This document shows positions 37,144 through 48,194 of a stretch of 64,000 nucleotides of DNA, one piece after another. The notes below the pieces were generated by a model, which saw only the letters and a list, made by a program, of their open reading frames with translations, ran no database searches and was not told where the DNA came from. Source of the DNA: Loxodes magnus (taxonomy: Eukaryota; Ciliophora; Karyorelictea; Loxodida; Loxodidae); NCBI GenBank assembly GCA_946699065.1, contig CAMPDV010001242.1, positions 1-64,000 of the forward strand, written 5' to 3'. The position numbers and the translations under genes were made by a program. The first letter of the stretch is position 1; the number at the start of each line of letters is the position of its first letter.

Positions 37144-37216
37144 GGGGACCTAGGTCAAATGGTAGAGCGCTCGCTTAGCATGCGAGAGGCATTGGGATCG
37201 ATATCCAAGTTCTCCA
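37144..37216 (+). tRNA. tRNA-Ala(AGC), possibly decayed
   Basis: The 73 bases fold as a tRNA: anticodon stem CTCGC/GCGAG around loop TTAGCAT (anticodon AGC), T loop ATCGATA, and variable loop AGGCA. An A box-like TAGGTCAAATGG and a T-run follow. The acceptor stem has one C-T mismatch and one G-T pair, and the D stem GGTC/GAGC has a mismatch where GCTC would pair. So it may be a pseudogene. It starts 188 bp upstream of the second inverted-repeat element. Confidence 0.75.
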
Positions 37217-37331
37217 TTTTGTTTCTTTAAATAATAATTTTAAACTTAAATAAAAAATAAGAGTAAATATTATAAGTTCTTTAAATAATTATTTTTATTA
37301 TATATTTTATTATATATTTTATTATAAAATG

Positions 37332-37735
37332 GATATCGGTTGCGTCAGAAAAACTAGTAAGTAATCTGGTGCAATGTATACTGCATAACGAGTAATCTTC
37401 CACTAGATGCCACCACAGGGAAGGGTGGGTAAGCTCAGAAGAGACATGCCTAACTTACCCCGAGAGTTCTCTCTAGCAGAATGAAAGTTTGACTAACGGG
37501 CTTTCTAATTACCGACTTAATAACTAATTCTTATTTGGACCTTATTCAAGAAGACTGAAGAATTTGACCTAAAATTTAAGAATAATTTTTAATAAGAAGA
37601 TTCCCCATTTGGAGCTGACATGATTCATTGGACTTCTAGAATTTTAACAAGAAACATGAGAACATTTTTCTTAATATTAATATTGAAAGAGCTGCGCGCC
37701 AATGAGGTGCTACGCGCTCTATAATAATTTTTATT
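37332..37735 (+). repeat. Left arm of second inverted-repeat element, with hairpin H5
   Basis: Unique body 37332-37680, then hairpin H5 at 37689-37719 (GAGCTGCGCGCC...GCGCTC), then ATAATAATTTTTATTTATTTA. Confidence 0.9.
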
Positions 37736-38189
37736 TATTTAATTATTTTATTTATTTTATAAAATTAAAAGCTTATTAGTTTAATAAAAATAAGGCCTTT
37801 TAATAGTAAGTAAATATTTAAATAGAAGAAAACAAATTATCTATATAAAATTATTATAAATTAACATATTATTATTTAATTTATTATGATTGAAAGCTAG
37901 TATCAACTACTTATAAATAAAAATGATATATTAGATACTAGTATATTTAAGCATAAAAAGTTATTTTTTTAATAAAAATTAAGGTTTTTATAAGCAGAGC
38001 AAAAAATTTATATTAAGTAAATGAGATTATATTTTAGGTAAATTGGATTTTTAAAATTAGGATAAAATCTTAAACGTAGAAATAGAAATAGAAATAAAAA
38101 CTTAAATTTACTTCAAGTCTATTTTTAATAATGATTAATAAACTTACATAAATAAGCAAAACTTAATGATAAGATTAACAAGCTTTTCA

Positions 38190-38420
38190 TCTGGCTATTT
38201 CAACCATGTCGTAAAACACCAGTTAATGCTCTTTGCTGCTTAATAAAAATTTTGGTACATCAGATTTCTCTATTCTCTAAAATTCTCATAATTTTGATTT
38301 TCTAAATTCAGACTTATCTTCATTTGAGGTTAATTTTTTTATTCATTTTCCAATGCTTTTTTGCTATTTGCACACACTCTCATTAAACTTAAACGATACG
38401 TGATTAAATATTTAGCATAA
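38190..38420 (-). pseudogene. Coding-like scrap inside the second element
   Basis: The minus strand reads SFKFNESVCKQQKSIGK, then KKLTSNEDKSEFRKSKL, then VPKFLLSSKEHQLVFYDMV, with TGA at three positions that could be Trp. No family recognised. Confidence 0.3.
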
Positions 38421-38939
38421 AATTCGATGAATTATGAAGTTATTTCAACTCTTTTCCAGTTTAATGACAGTCCTAGTTAGTAGAAAATATTTTTTTAAAT
38501 ATGCTTTACTTATATTCCAAGAGCTTGCTCTTATGTCAGGTCGCTCTAATTGTCGTTTATAGTGAATTTTCTTGCAATAATTCTTTTTTCCGTAATTTTT
38601 TCAGTTTAAGTTGTAAAATAAAAGTTCTAAAGGTATTTAATGAAATATTATATAGAGATATAAAATTAAATAATCTATTATATCTTATTCTTCAAACAAA
38701 TTAAAAAAAAGGATTATTCATATTTTCTAAAAGACCTGTTATTTTCTATATTAAGGCATAATCTCTTATATTTACTTATATTCTACTTAATTTTAAACTC
38801 ATTTTGTACTTTATTATTGACTCTACTCAACTAATATATTTCTAAATTGTCAATTTTCTATTTCCATTACATCTAATTTTCTTATAAAAATCTTACAACT
38901 AGCATATTATAGATTCCATTCTAATTGTGCTAAATATTC

Positions 38940-39361
38940 TTTATAAATAATTAAATAAATAAATATTATTATAGAGCGCGTAGCACCTCATTGGCGCGCA
39001 GCTCTTTCAATATTAATATTAAGAAAAATGTTCTCATGTTTCTTGTTAAAATTCTAGAAGTCCAATGAATCATGTCAGCTCCAAATGAGAAATCTTCTTA
39101 TTAAAAATTATTCTTAAATCTTGAGTTAAATTCTTCAGTCTTCTTGAATAAGATCCAAATAAGAATTAGTTATTAAGTCGGTAATTAGAAAGCCCGTTAG
39201 TCAAACTTTCATACTGCTAGAGAGAACTCTCGGGGTAAGTTAGGCATGTTTCTTCTGAGCTTATCCACCCTTCCCTGTGGTGGCATCTAGTGGAAGATTA
39301 CTCGTTATGCAGTATACATTGCACCAGATTACTTACTAGTTTTTCTGACGCGGCCGATATC
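38940..39361 (-). repeat. Right arm of second inverted-repeat element, with hairpin H6
   Basis: The inverse of 37332-37735 with only scattered differences. Hairpin H6 is at 38974-39004. Confidence 0.9.
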
Positions 39362-39429
39362 AATTTTTTATATATTATAATATTATTCTTTTAAAGGATA
39401 ATTAACTCTACACATTATTATATATTTAG

Positions 39430-39560
39430 CCTATTAATAACAAGAATTTCCAAGAAGTAATAATCCACTTTAGCTTTATTATCTAAAAATTTCTAAATTT
39501 CATCTTCCAGATTATCCTTAGCCTATAAGCAAGTATACTTAAATTTTTCAAGGGCTTATT
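39430..39560 (-). pseudogene. NACHT gene fragment (duplicate of the P-loop entry region)
   Basis: The minus strand reads NLEDEIQKFLDNKAKV, then a shifted LLLLGNS. It matches the stretch just before the P-loop in the NACHT relic (LIEIQKFLDSENKTGLLLLG), including the same one-base phase change. Only about 120 bp are recognisable. Confidence 0.55.
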
Positions 39561-39569
39561 AAAATAATT

Positions 39570-40470
39570 CTATCATAGCATAGTACTCTCTGTCGTAATA
39601 AACGAAGAGCAAAAAATAATTTTTTGTCTTTTTTACATATTTTAATAGTTTTTTCTTTTAAATGTTATCACTTTCACGTAAAAATTTGCTAAGTCTTTAT
39701 CTCAAAATAAAAAATATTTACATATTTAATAGTATATTTTTAAATTTTAATTTCATAACTTTTTTCTTCGTTTATCCCAATCAAAAAATTTTTCTTCAAG
39801 CAGACTTCTTTTGATTTCTATAAAAAATGTTTTTATCCCTTTTCCAAATTCCTTCCCTTTTTTCCTAGCAAAAATTTATTATTATTTTTTCATTTTTCCC
39901 CTTTTTCTAAATTCTTTATTTACTCCTACTTACTTTTTATTTTTTAACAGTTTAAAACTACAATTTCAAAATTTTCTATCACTAAACTTTTATCATACAT
40001 TTTTCTTGTTCACGACTCTATTTAAACATTTTTTCTCTATCCGTTCAAAACACTATTTCCTTCATATATAGCAATAATCTTCACTATACTCTCTCACTAG
40101 CTATTTAATTTATATTCTCACTCTCCTATTTGTTAGTTGCAGAGTCTTTATTCAATATTAACGTTTCTCTTTCAAATATTCACTTTCTCACCTTTTAGTT
40201 CTCACCAAATTCAACTCTCAAAATCTTGATTACCTTAAAAAACACAACATTCTATAACCCTTCCTTTATACCCATCCTTCTTAAACTACATTATTAACCC
40301 TCTTATCAACTCTCTTATAACTAACATTTTAATATAATTTACTTAGCTAAATAAAGCACAATAATCATATCCAACTTGATTAATGAAACTTAAAATAAGA
40401 TAATAAATTTAAATACTTAATACTTTATTTATCTTAATTATAATTATAATTATTTCTTTAATTTATTTAA
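39570..40470. other. Pyrimidine-rich region, no clear gene
   Basis: The plus strand is strongly C/T-biased from about 39800 to 40330, so the minus strand is purine-rich. A minus-strand reading exists, but only with about eight TGA codons treated as sense. No motif supports it. Confidence 0.35.
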
Positions 40471-40473
40471 GTC

Positions 40474-42775
40474 TCAACCCAATGAAAGGTACTTGTCTCG
40501 CATAAGTTTCACATTTCTCTACTCCATAGTCACTCCCTCAAAATCACATTCAAATACTTTTAAACCATGTCTGCCTATCATCCTCTTAAAAAAATAACCT
40601 AATGGATCCTTAGTTGTCTCCCATATTTTTATTGTTTCATCACTGCTTCCTGTTATGAGATACTTATTGTCACTCGTTAACTTAAGAGAAGTAACACTTT
40701 TTTGTCCACTCCACTCCTCAAATACTTCATTATTTCCTCTTCACTCATATATATAAATAACATAAAAGGATTATTTAAAATTTCCATTAAACCTGAACAT
40801 TTTAGATGATACTTATTTAGTCTTTAACCTTTTCAATATTTTCTTCTTACTATTCCTATTAATTTGTATTTTGAATCTGTTTTCCTATAACTAGCTTTAT
40901 ATACTACTATATCTAACTTTTATCAAAAGGCTTTATATATAATTCTTCCAACTCTTGTACTTAAGCTCTTTCATTTTTAAAATTAGCAAAATAATCTTTA
41001 TAATTCTTATCAGTTAACGCATAATTAATTCTACAAGTTACTATATACTTAGCTTAAGGATATTTAAGGTTTATTTAATTATTACCTATTATATTTATAT
41101 AGTTTCCTAATTAATCATAGGCATCTAATAGAAGCAGCATTTTCCTAAACATCAAATTTTCATTCTTTTCTATCGAATAGTTCTATAAAGCAGATTCTAT
41201 TAATTTGTCTTCATATTATTTAATTGTTGGAAGATATATGTATATCGGTAATCATTCGTGCTTCTACTCCAGATACTTTAAAGCTAAAGTTTTCATAAAT
41301 AAGGATTTCCTGAATCAGAATCTCCCAGAAGTAGTAATCCTGTCTTATTTTCACTGTCTAAAAATTTCTAAATTTCAATTAAAAGATCATTTTAAACCAA
41401 GGAACTAGGACTAGGAACACATATCAAACTTACATAATACTCTTACCTCTCTTGAATCTCATTCTTCAAATAGTTTATCATGTTTTAATATATTTTACTG
41501 TCTATACCTTTTAAAGCCAGTCAATTCTCTTCCATAGTTTAGGTAAACTAAGTAACATGGTCTGAATTCTTTAGAATTTCTATTACTGTCTAATGCTCCC
41601 TAATATTTTAGTTTAAACTTTCATTCTTTTATTTAAATATTCTCTCTTAGTAAGTATTAGCTAATTAATTCTTATCATTACTTAGTTCTAATAAAGATTT
41701 CAAAGCAAAGTATCGAATCTACCAATCTTTATCCTTACATAATTGCTCTAGAAGTTTGCATGAATCCTCTTTTACTTCTTGAGTAGCTTAAGGATTTCTT
41801 ATAATAAGAGTCAGAAGATAACACGCCCTAAATCTTAAATCTAGTTTTTCTTTTAATATGATGCCTTTAAATTGTTCGAACGTTACTTACGATTATTACA
41901 TTACTAAATCATATGTAAGAGCATCTAATAATCTTATCCTAACTATTTTTTTAAGTTTAATGTTTTTATTTATTTAATTAGTTCCCCATACAATTAAATC
42001 CTTTATTATGGAGATCGCCTCAGTATCTATAGCTCCTACTCCAAACGACAAAGCCAATGCTCATTGGGTAAACTTTAGAATTTTGCAGAATATACCGAAA
42101 TAATCATTTTCTTTGTTGTCTGGAATGTTTTCCAATATCATTTAACTGTATCTTAAGTTAAAATCTAATTCTGGACCTCCTATTCTCTCTTTTTTACTAA
42201 CTTCAACCAAGCATTTATTCTAAGCATAAGATCATTTTTGTTTCTGCACTTATGAAGAAATCATTATTTTTCTTATTTTCCTCATTTTTAGAAGAGTTTT
42301 ACTCGTTCTTCTAAAGCAACATATCCAACAACTCAGGAAGATTTCTTACAAGCTACTCTTTCAAGAGCTAAGACCAACCTTCAGTATATCTATGAGAGAC
42401 TACTTCTATAAATTGATTTATAAGTACCAAAGGATCATTTATTTTGGTCAATTTATTTTTTTGAATGGTTTAGATTCCTTGTAGAACTAATTCCATCTTT
42501 TACTAGCTTAAACCTTCTTTTAATAGAAATAATCCTTCTTGATAAATCTTTTACTCCTCAGTTAATAAAACTCTTTATCCTTAATCAACGATTTTACTGC
42601 TTACTTAGTTTGGAGCTTACTAAACTTTTAGTTAGGTTTAATTTTTTGGTTTTTGAGATTTAGAAGCATCATTTATCTTAGAACTTCCTCATCCCCCTCC
42701 CTTCAATTTAATACTTTTCTAAAATTTAAGGTTTTAATTTCGCTTGATCACCATATCTTCTTAACAAAAAGTCAT
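40474..42775 (-). pseudogene. NACHT ATPase with ARM-like N-terminus and WD40 repeat (NLR-like)
   Basis: The start is the ATG at 42775 (MTFCQEDMVIKRNQNLKF). Residues 1-400 or so are helical-repeat material shared with 220-1150 (QLLKEQLVRNLPELLDMLL, LSFGVGAIDTEA, FRACYLLTLIIRNPQATQEV). The ATPase core follows: P-loop LLLLGDSDSGK-S near 41320, broken by a one-base deletion; Walker B MLLLLDAYDQ near 41130; sensor-like YIVTCR near 41055. A WD40 unit (SVTSLKLTSDNKYLITGSSD, then ETIKIWE) lies near 40610 just before the stop at 40474-40476. Only one WD40 unit remains, so the rest was probably deleted between about 40750 and 40850. TGA at 42061 is shared with copy 1. STAND proteins of this plan oligomerise on ligand sensing, and many act in self/non-self recognition. 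Confidence 0.8.
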
Positions 42776-43064
42776 TTATAAGCTTTCTTTCAGATAATTT
42801 GTTTAATTTATCTAAAATTATTTAACATCTAGTATTTCCGCGTTTTTCAGATTAGGGTTAAATTAAATTAAATTAAATTAAAAATAATATAGTTTGCTTA
42901 ATAGCTTTGAAGTTTTAAGTCTAAACTCAATACACTTCTACTTTTAAGTACTCTTGAAAATGTTGTAGTATTTCTTCTTGTCTCATTAAGATTAGATTTA
43001 CTTGTCTTATTTTCATTAAGTTTTAGAAAGAATATATTTGTTTTCATGTTTATTTTATTCTGCT

Positions 43065-45620
43065 TCATGTAGATTTTATTATTCTATCAATTTGATTCAT
43101 ATAGTCTTTTTTGCAAAATATTTAATTTATTATGTTTTAATTATATTCTAAGAGCTCTTGTTCTATATTTTCATAAAAATTTGCTTAGTTTATATTATTT
43201 TACGCTTTATTTTTGCTTTTAATAATTTTATCTATTTAGGTTTTAATATTATCTATAGTTGTTTTGTAGTATTTACATTTGAATATGTGTTAGAATGTCT
43301 CTTTTTCTTGACATAAGCATTAATCATATTCTTAAGGAATATGTCTTTCTTGAAGATCACTTCTAAAAAAAAGTAGTTAGGTTCTCAGACTGAATATTAA
43401 TTTTGATGGTTGCATTTTCTCTTTGTTCAATAAAAAGTAGGTTATAATTGGGAATTTTTCTACATTTTTGAATTACTTTGTTATAATTTTTGCTGTGATC
43501 ATTTCTTTTTTTCTTTTTTTTGTTGTTTTTGTTATTCTCTAAATTGTTTAATTAAAAAATTGTTCTTTAATTTTTACATCAATTTTTTTATCGAATTACA
43601 TCATATTTAGATTTTATAAAGCTTTTAAATCTATTTTAAATTTCTTTTACATTTTTTTAATTTATTTCTGTTATTAAGTCTTATTTTTTTAACTTATTTA
43701 GAATAATTGGATAAACTTTTCATCTTTATTCTTAGATTATTACTATTGATTATATAAGTCATTTAGTTTTCTATAAAATTTAAAATATCTTTTTGCAGTT
43801 ATTTATTCAAATCCAAGTCAGTTAAAATCTATGTGTTGTAACTCATTTCAGGATGCTTATGGCATTTTCATATATTATCTTATAATTTATCGTTAACTTA
43901 CATGTATTTAATTTTTCACCTTTGTTATTCCAGTTTGTATACTATATGGAATTATTTCAGCACCATATTCTAATTTAGGTAGAATAAATAATCTGAATAA
44001 ATTTTTGAAATTAATTGGGATCGTCTTATTAAATCTGCTGTAAAATTTCTATTAAAATAAGTACTTGGCCTACTAATATTTATTTTATACTTTTTGTATA
44101 TGTGTAATTAATTAATTATTCTAATCAATTGTGAATCCTAAATATTCAACAGTTTTCTTTTATTAAATTAGCTTCCCTTATATTTTCAAATCTAATTTTT
44201 TTTAGTTCTCTTATTTCTCTTTACTAATATTAATGCATTCGGTTTTTATTAAGTTTATTTTTAATTTTATTATATTGAATATTCTTTAAGTTTGATCTAT
44301 TAATTATTACATTCTTTAAGCGTTGTTGGAGACTAATAATAAATCGTCAGCTCATGCTAATTTTGAGTATTATGTATTTCCTATCTTGTATCCTAATTTA
44401 TTATATTATTCTAAGTATTACATAGCAATATCATAATAAATTATGGCTAGTATAGGTCCTGATGAGCTTCCTTAAAGTATACCATTTTTGTAGTCTATTT
44501 TTCTAGTGATTTAGTCTTCTAGTTAAAAGTGTATTTGTACTTGAGAATATATGTTTTTCAATGTTTTTATTAAGTTATCAGCTATTTTAAATCTTTCTAG
44601 TTATTTAAAAAGTAAATAGTGATTTATAGAATCAAACATTTTCTCAATATCAATCAAGGTAAAAATCAACGATTCATTTTCTTCCTTTTTTTTCTTACTT
44701 TCTTAATAATGATTCATTATCTATTATATTTGTCATATATTTATTGTAGTTTGCATTTTCTTTATGAATCCTTTTTAGTCTTTATTAATTTGGTTTTACT
44801 CAATTACATCTTTATATATATGGTTTGATATTATCTTGTCGAATATTTTTTAGATTGTATTTATAATTGCTATTGGTCTATAATTTTTTCAATCATATTT
44901 GGAATCTTTTTTATGGATCATTATTGTTTTAATTTTATTTAGTTCGGCAGGGATTAATTAATCGAGTTAGCAGTTTTGATAGAATTTTGTTAAAATTTTT
45001 CAAAGTTCATGTCCTGCATATTTAACTAATTCATTTGGTATTTAATCAAAACCTGCAGCTTTATTATTTGGGAGGTATCTTATTATATCAGCAACTTCTT
45101 AGTATATTATTTTACTCCATGATTATGCTATTTTTTATTAAAGAATTTTATTTTGTTTGTAGATTTCATCTATTTTTATTACTTCTTTAAGTATTTCTTA
45201 TTGATTAGTATCTTTATATTAGTTTAATACACTTTCTCAATTTTTAATAAATTATTCTGTCTAATTTGAATTGAGATTCATATTTAGAGCTTTTTTAGGA
45301 TTGAAAATTTTATTTGCTTGCTTAGCCATTTCCTGGTTATTACCGTTCAAATTTATTTATTTTTATCCATTTATATTTTTCACATGGCATTCTTCATTTT
45401 TATTCAGATTAGGGTATTTTTGAATAAAGCTGTAATTTTAATTACCTTAATAGTAACGTAAAGAGATTTATGCTGTTTGTCCATGGATATATTCGTCCAT
45501 TAGTGTTGGTAAGGCTTAATAATCCATAAATTAATTACAATTTGATTTTAGTATAAATCTACTAGAAGTTTAGCCCTCAACCTTTTGAGTATCTTTTAAT
45601 CCTTAAAATTCACATCCGTT
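43065..45620 (-). mobile_element. APE-type LINE, 5'-decayed (LINE-C)
   Basis: Minus-strand ORF2. NNKAAGFDQIPNELVKYAG near 45050 and KYD*KNYRPIAIINTIQK near 44880 belong to the reverse transcriptase, as do LIFTLIDIEKMFDSINH near 44660, GILQGSSSGPILAII near 44470 and A*ADDLLLVSNN near 44345. The C-terminal zinc motif CLCQEKETFQHIFKCKYY lies near 43300, and the stop is at 43065-43067. LINE-A has TGG where LINE-C has TGA at 44352-44354 (W/stop-ADD), and both have TGA before the NYRPI/NWRPI motif. Endonuclease remains upstream of 45300 are weak. It is related to LINE-A rather than LINE-B by its ADD motif and GSS(S/H)GP box. Confidence 0.85.
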
Positions 45621-45629
45621 TAAAGTTGT

Positions 45630-46390
45630 TAGTCTACACAGATTAAAGCATCATGAGATTATAGAAATTCATTTAGTTAGATTTAAGACTGAGAGCCATG
45701 AAATTTTCTCAGTACTTAACTGAAAATAAAGCAATTTGACTTGCAATATTTAGCCATTTTATAATATATTAAAAGTATAAATTAGAATAGCTAGAATATA
45801 AAAGATTAAATAGGATATCTATTATAGCTAATTAATCCATCTATTATTATTAGATACTTACTATCTAAACTTATAATAAACTACTATCTATATTACTATT
45901 TTATTAATTACCATCAACTAAGCTAACAGTAACTAAGACTAATAAGCACTTTAATTGCAATAAAAGTCATTTTCATTTACTTTATTGAACCATATCCAAA
46001 TACTCCTAGCCAATATATCTGCTATTGTTGTTTATCGGATAATTAGTTTCGTATAAATCTTATTATCTTTTGAGATATTGTTTTGACTACATTTTCTGAT
46101 GCCTTCTATTTATTGTCCATAAAAGACAGGAAGTAACTGAGAGATTTGTTTATCTTTTTTGAATAAATAGAAAGAAAATAAGCTTCATGACATGTATCCT
46201 TACTTTTTCTATTTAATATAAAAGTAGATATTTTAACAAAACTAAAATTAAATCATAAGTTGCTATATTAATCAAAAAGATTCTAGAAGAAAGCTATTCT
46301 ACAATAACCTAAATAAGACATAGAACAATCTCACAGCTTCTTTACATAAATAAGAAGCAAAAGAAATTAATAAATTGCAATAGTTAATCT
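45630..46390. other. AT-rich DNA, possible LINE-C 5' remains
   Basis: At about 45640-45760 the minus strand has a Trp/Cys-containing reading (FNLCRLTTLNGCEF) that may belong to the LINE-C endonuclease. The rest has no feature. Confidence 0.35.
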
Positions 46391-46426
46391 AAAGATATAA
46401 ATAAATAATAAATAAATTTAATTATA

Positions 46427-46457
46427 GAGCGCGTAGCACCTCGTTGGTGCGCAGCTC
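46427..46457 (-). repeat. Conserved hairpin, copy H7, with (TTTA)n tail
   Basis: GAGCGCGTAGCACC-TCGTT-GGTGCGCAGCTC. On the minus strand it begins 10 bp after the stop codon of the RING/coiled-coil relic and is followed by ATAATTAAATTTATTTATTA. Confidence 0.85.
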
Positions 46458-46467
46458 TTTACATATC

Positions 46468-47233
46468 TCAATATATGTCAGTTTCTTCAAGTAAACCTTC
46501 AGGTATTAGAAATTCTTCTCTTATTAGTTACATATCTTCCTCATTTTCCTCAATGCTAACTCTTGTTCTTCTGTCTTCTATCTATCTACGCTTTATTAGA
46601 TTTTTATTGCAAGCTTAATTTATATTTATTTTACATCTCTTACTAATATTTTTAATTTACCTCATTATTTTCTTATTGTCCCAAAAACTAATTTTTTACC
46701 TTCTGAAATTAAACTTATTTTCTTACTTCCTAAAATTAATATTTGTTAAATTTCTTAAACACTAGTCCCAACTAAATTTTTTCTTATTCCTCCATTTTCT
46801 TTAAACTTTGTTATCTATCTAATTAAATTTACATTCTGTAAATATCATATAAATCAGAATAAATTGTTTCTAGTCTTTCTATTTTTTATTTCAGTTATTC
46901 AATTGATTCTCCTTCCTCTACTATTAACTTTATTTTTATCCCGCTTTAAGTTCAAATCTAAACTTTTATCTTTTTTGGCTTTTGCTATAAAGGTATCTCA
47001 TGTGAAGCTTTTTTAACACGAAGTTAGTCTTTTTGGCTTTTTAATAAGCTTTTTGGATCAATGAAAGATACTATTTTGCACTACATTTTTGGACATAGAC
47101 TAGAGCTCTCTTTTTAGTATTATTGAAGAACACAGGCTTAGCATAATTTATGCCCACAAGGAAAAGTAATGGGAATTCTTATTTGATAGTCGAAATGACA
47201 TATGTATAGGTTGCAGGTGATAGATGAACCCAT
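46468..47233 (-). pseudogene. RING finger plus coiled-coil protein
   Basis: The ATG at 47233 (MGSSITCNLYICHFDYQ) opens a frame of 228 codons to a TGA at 46550-46552. An N-terminal RING-like domain has ICHF, PITFPCGHKLCQACV and LCPKMQC. The C-G-H, C-x-x-C and C-P positions fit a C3HC4 RING, but the first Cys pair is irregular (C-x4-C). A long Glu/Gln/Lys coiled coil follows (ESIEQLKQKIERLETIYSDL). A frameshift near 46570 would restore an acidic C-terminus (SIEENEEDMQLIREEFLIPE, ending EETDIY) with its stop at 46468. One TGA lies at 46952-46954. RING/coiled-coil proteins are usually E3 ubiquitin ligases. Hairpin H7 follows at once. Confidence 0.65.
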
Positions 47234-47239
47234 GTTGAT

Positions 47240-48190
47240 TAAAATAAAAAATGGAATAAAAGAAAATGAAATAAAGCTATTTATGTTTAATATTCTAAGC
47301 ATTAGCTTAAGAAAATTAGTTATTTCTAAGGAGATACAAGTTATACTAGTCTAAATTACACATTTAGCTATTATTATCTAAATTTAAATACATTTAACTA
47401 TCAATTACTACTATTCTATTCTTATGTAGACTGCTATTTAGAAGCTTGACTGAATAAATAAAATGAAGCACTAATAAGTTGTATAAGTTAATAATAGTTA
47501 ATTGCTTAAAAGTTTTAACCAATTATAGCTATTATAGAATCTAATACCATCATCTAGCAATTAGTAAAAGGATATATTTGCTTTAAAGTTTTACCTTTAT
47601 CTACATTCTTCTACTAACAAAGTTATTTTATTTTCATATGCTAACTCTATTTGCAAGCTTCAAATATTAATGCGGTACTAAGACTTTAGATTTTAGAGAT
47701 AAAATGCAAAGATAAGAGCATTTAAAGTGAATATGTATGAGATTTGCTTTATTTTTGTTAGAAGTAAATTTATTGGTTAGCTTTTGATTCAAGTCAGAAA
47801 TAAGAATTTTTAGGGATAATAAATGAAATAATAATGATAGTTGAAAATAGATAATATCAACTTTGTTTGATGTTTATCTAATAATATAGAATATTTTAGC
47901 TAGTATTAAATAGTAATTTGTGCTAGCAAATTTGATAGTTATAGTAAAAGTAGAATGATTAAAAATAATAGATAGCTTTAGTATAATTAAGGGTAGAATT
48001 TATTTCATAGTTTTCATTTTTATTTTTTAAATATAAAAGGTATTTGACATTCATTATGGAAAGACTGCTTGCAAGGTTATATAAAAACTTCGCATTATAT
48101 TATTTATTATTAAAATACTGAATATTGCCCTTTTTCTCTTAGTTCAAAAGTTTAGTATTTCTTTCGTTTGTCAAAATTTTACTATGAAAC
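47240..48190. other. AT-rich DNA, no feature seen
   Basis: No reading, repeat or RNA gene recognised on either strand. Confidence 0.45.
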
Positions 48191-48194
48191 CTGA

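Larger units (their letters stand above)
37332..39361. mobile_element. Second long-inverted-repeat element
   Basis: A 2.03-kb element has nearly identical inverted arms of about 400 bp. The left end is GATATCGGTTGCGTCAG and the right end is its near-complement (CTGACGCGGCCGATATC). Arms consist of a GC-richer body, then hairpin H5 or H6, then a TTTA-rich tail facing inward. Arm bodies share no visible similarity with the Tlr-like arms, yet the inner hairpin and tail are the same. The 1.2-kb interior has only one coding-like scrap, so it is non-autonomous. No clear target-site duplication was found. Confidence 0.85.

Noticed and set aside
39811-40071. Plus-strand Phe/Ser-rich 86-aa reading
   Set aside because: It follows simply from the strong C/T bias of this strand and has no motif or suitable neighbours.
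42848-42882. Telomere-like TTAGGGTT followed by AAATT repeats
   Set aside because: Only one such unit, and it does not match the GGGGTT repeat of Tetrahymena; the rest is a short AT microsatellite.
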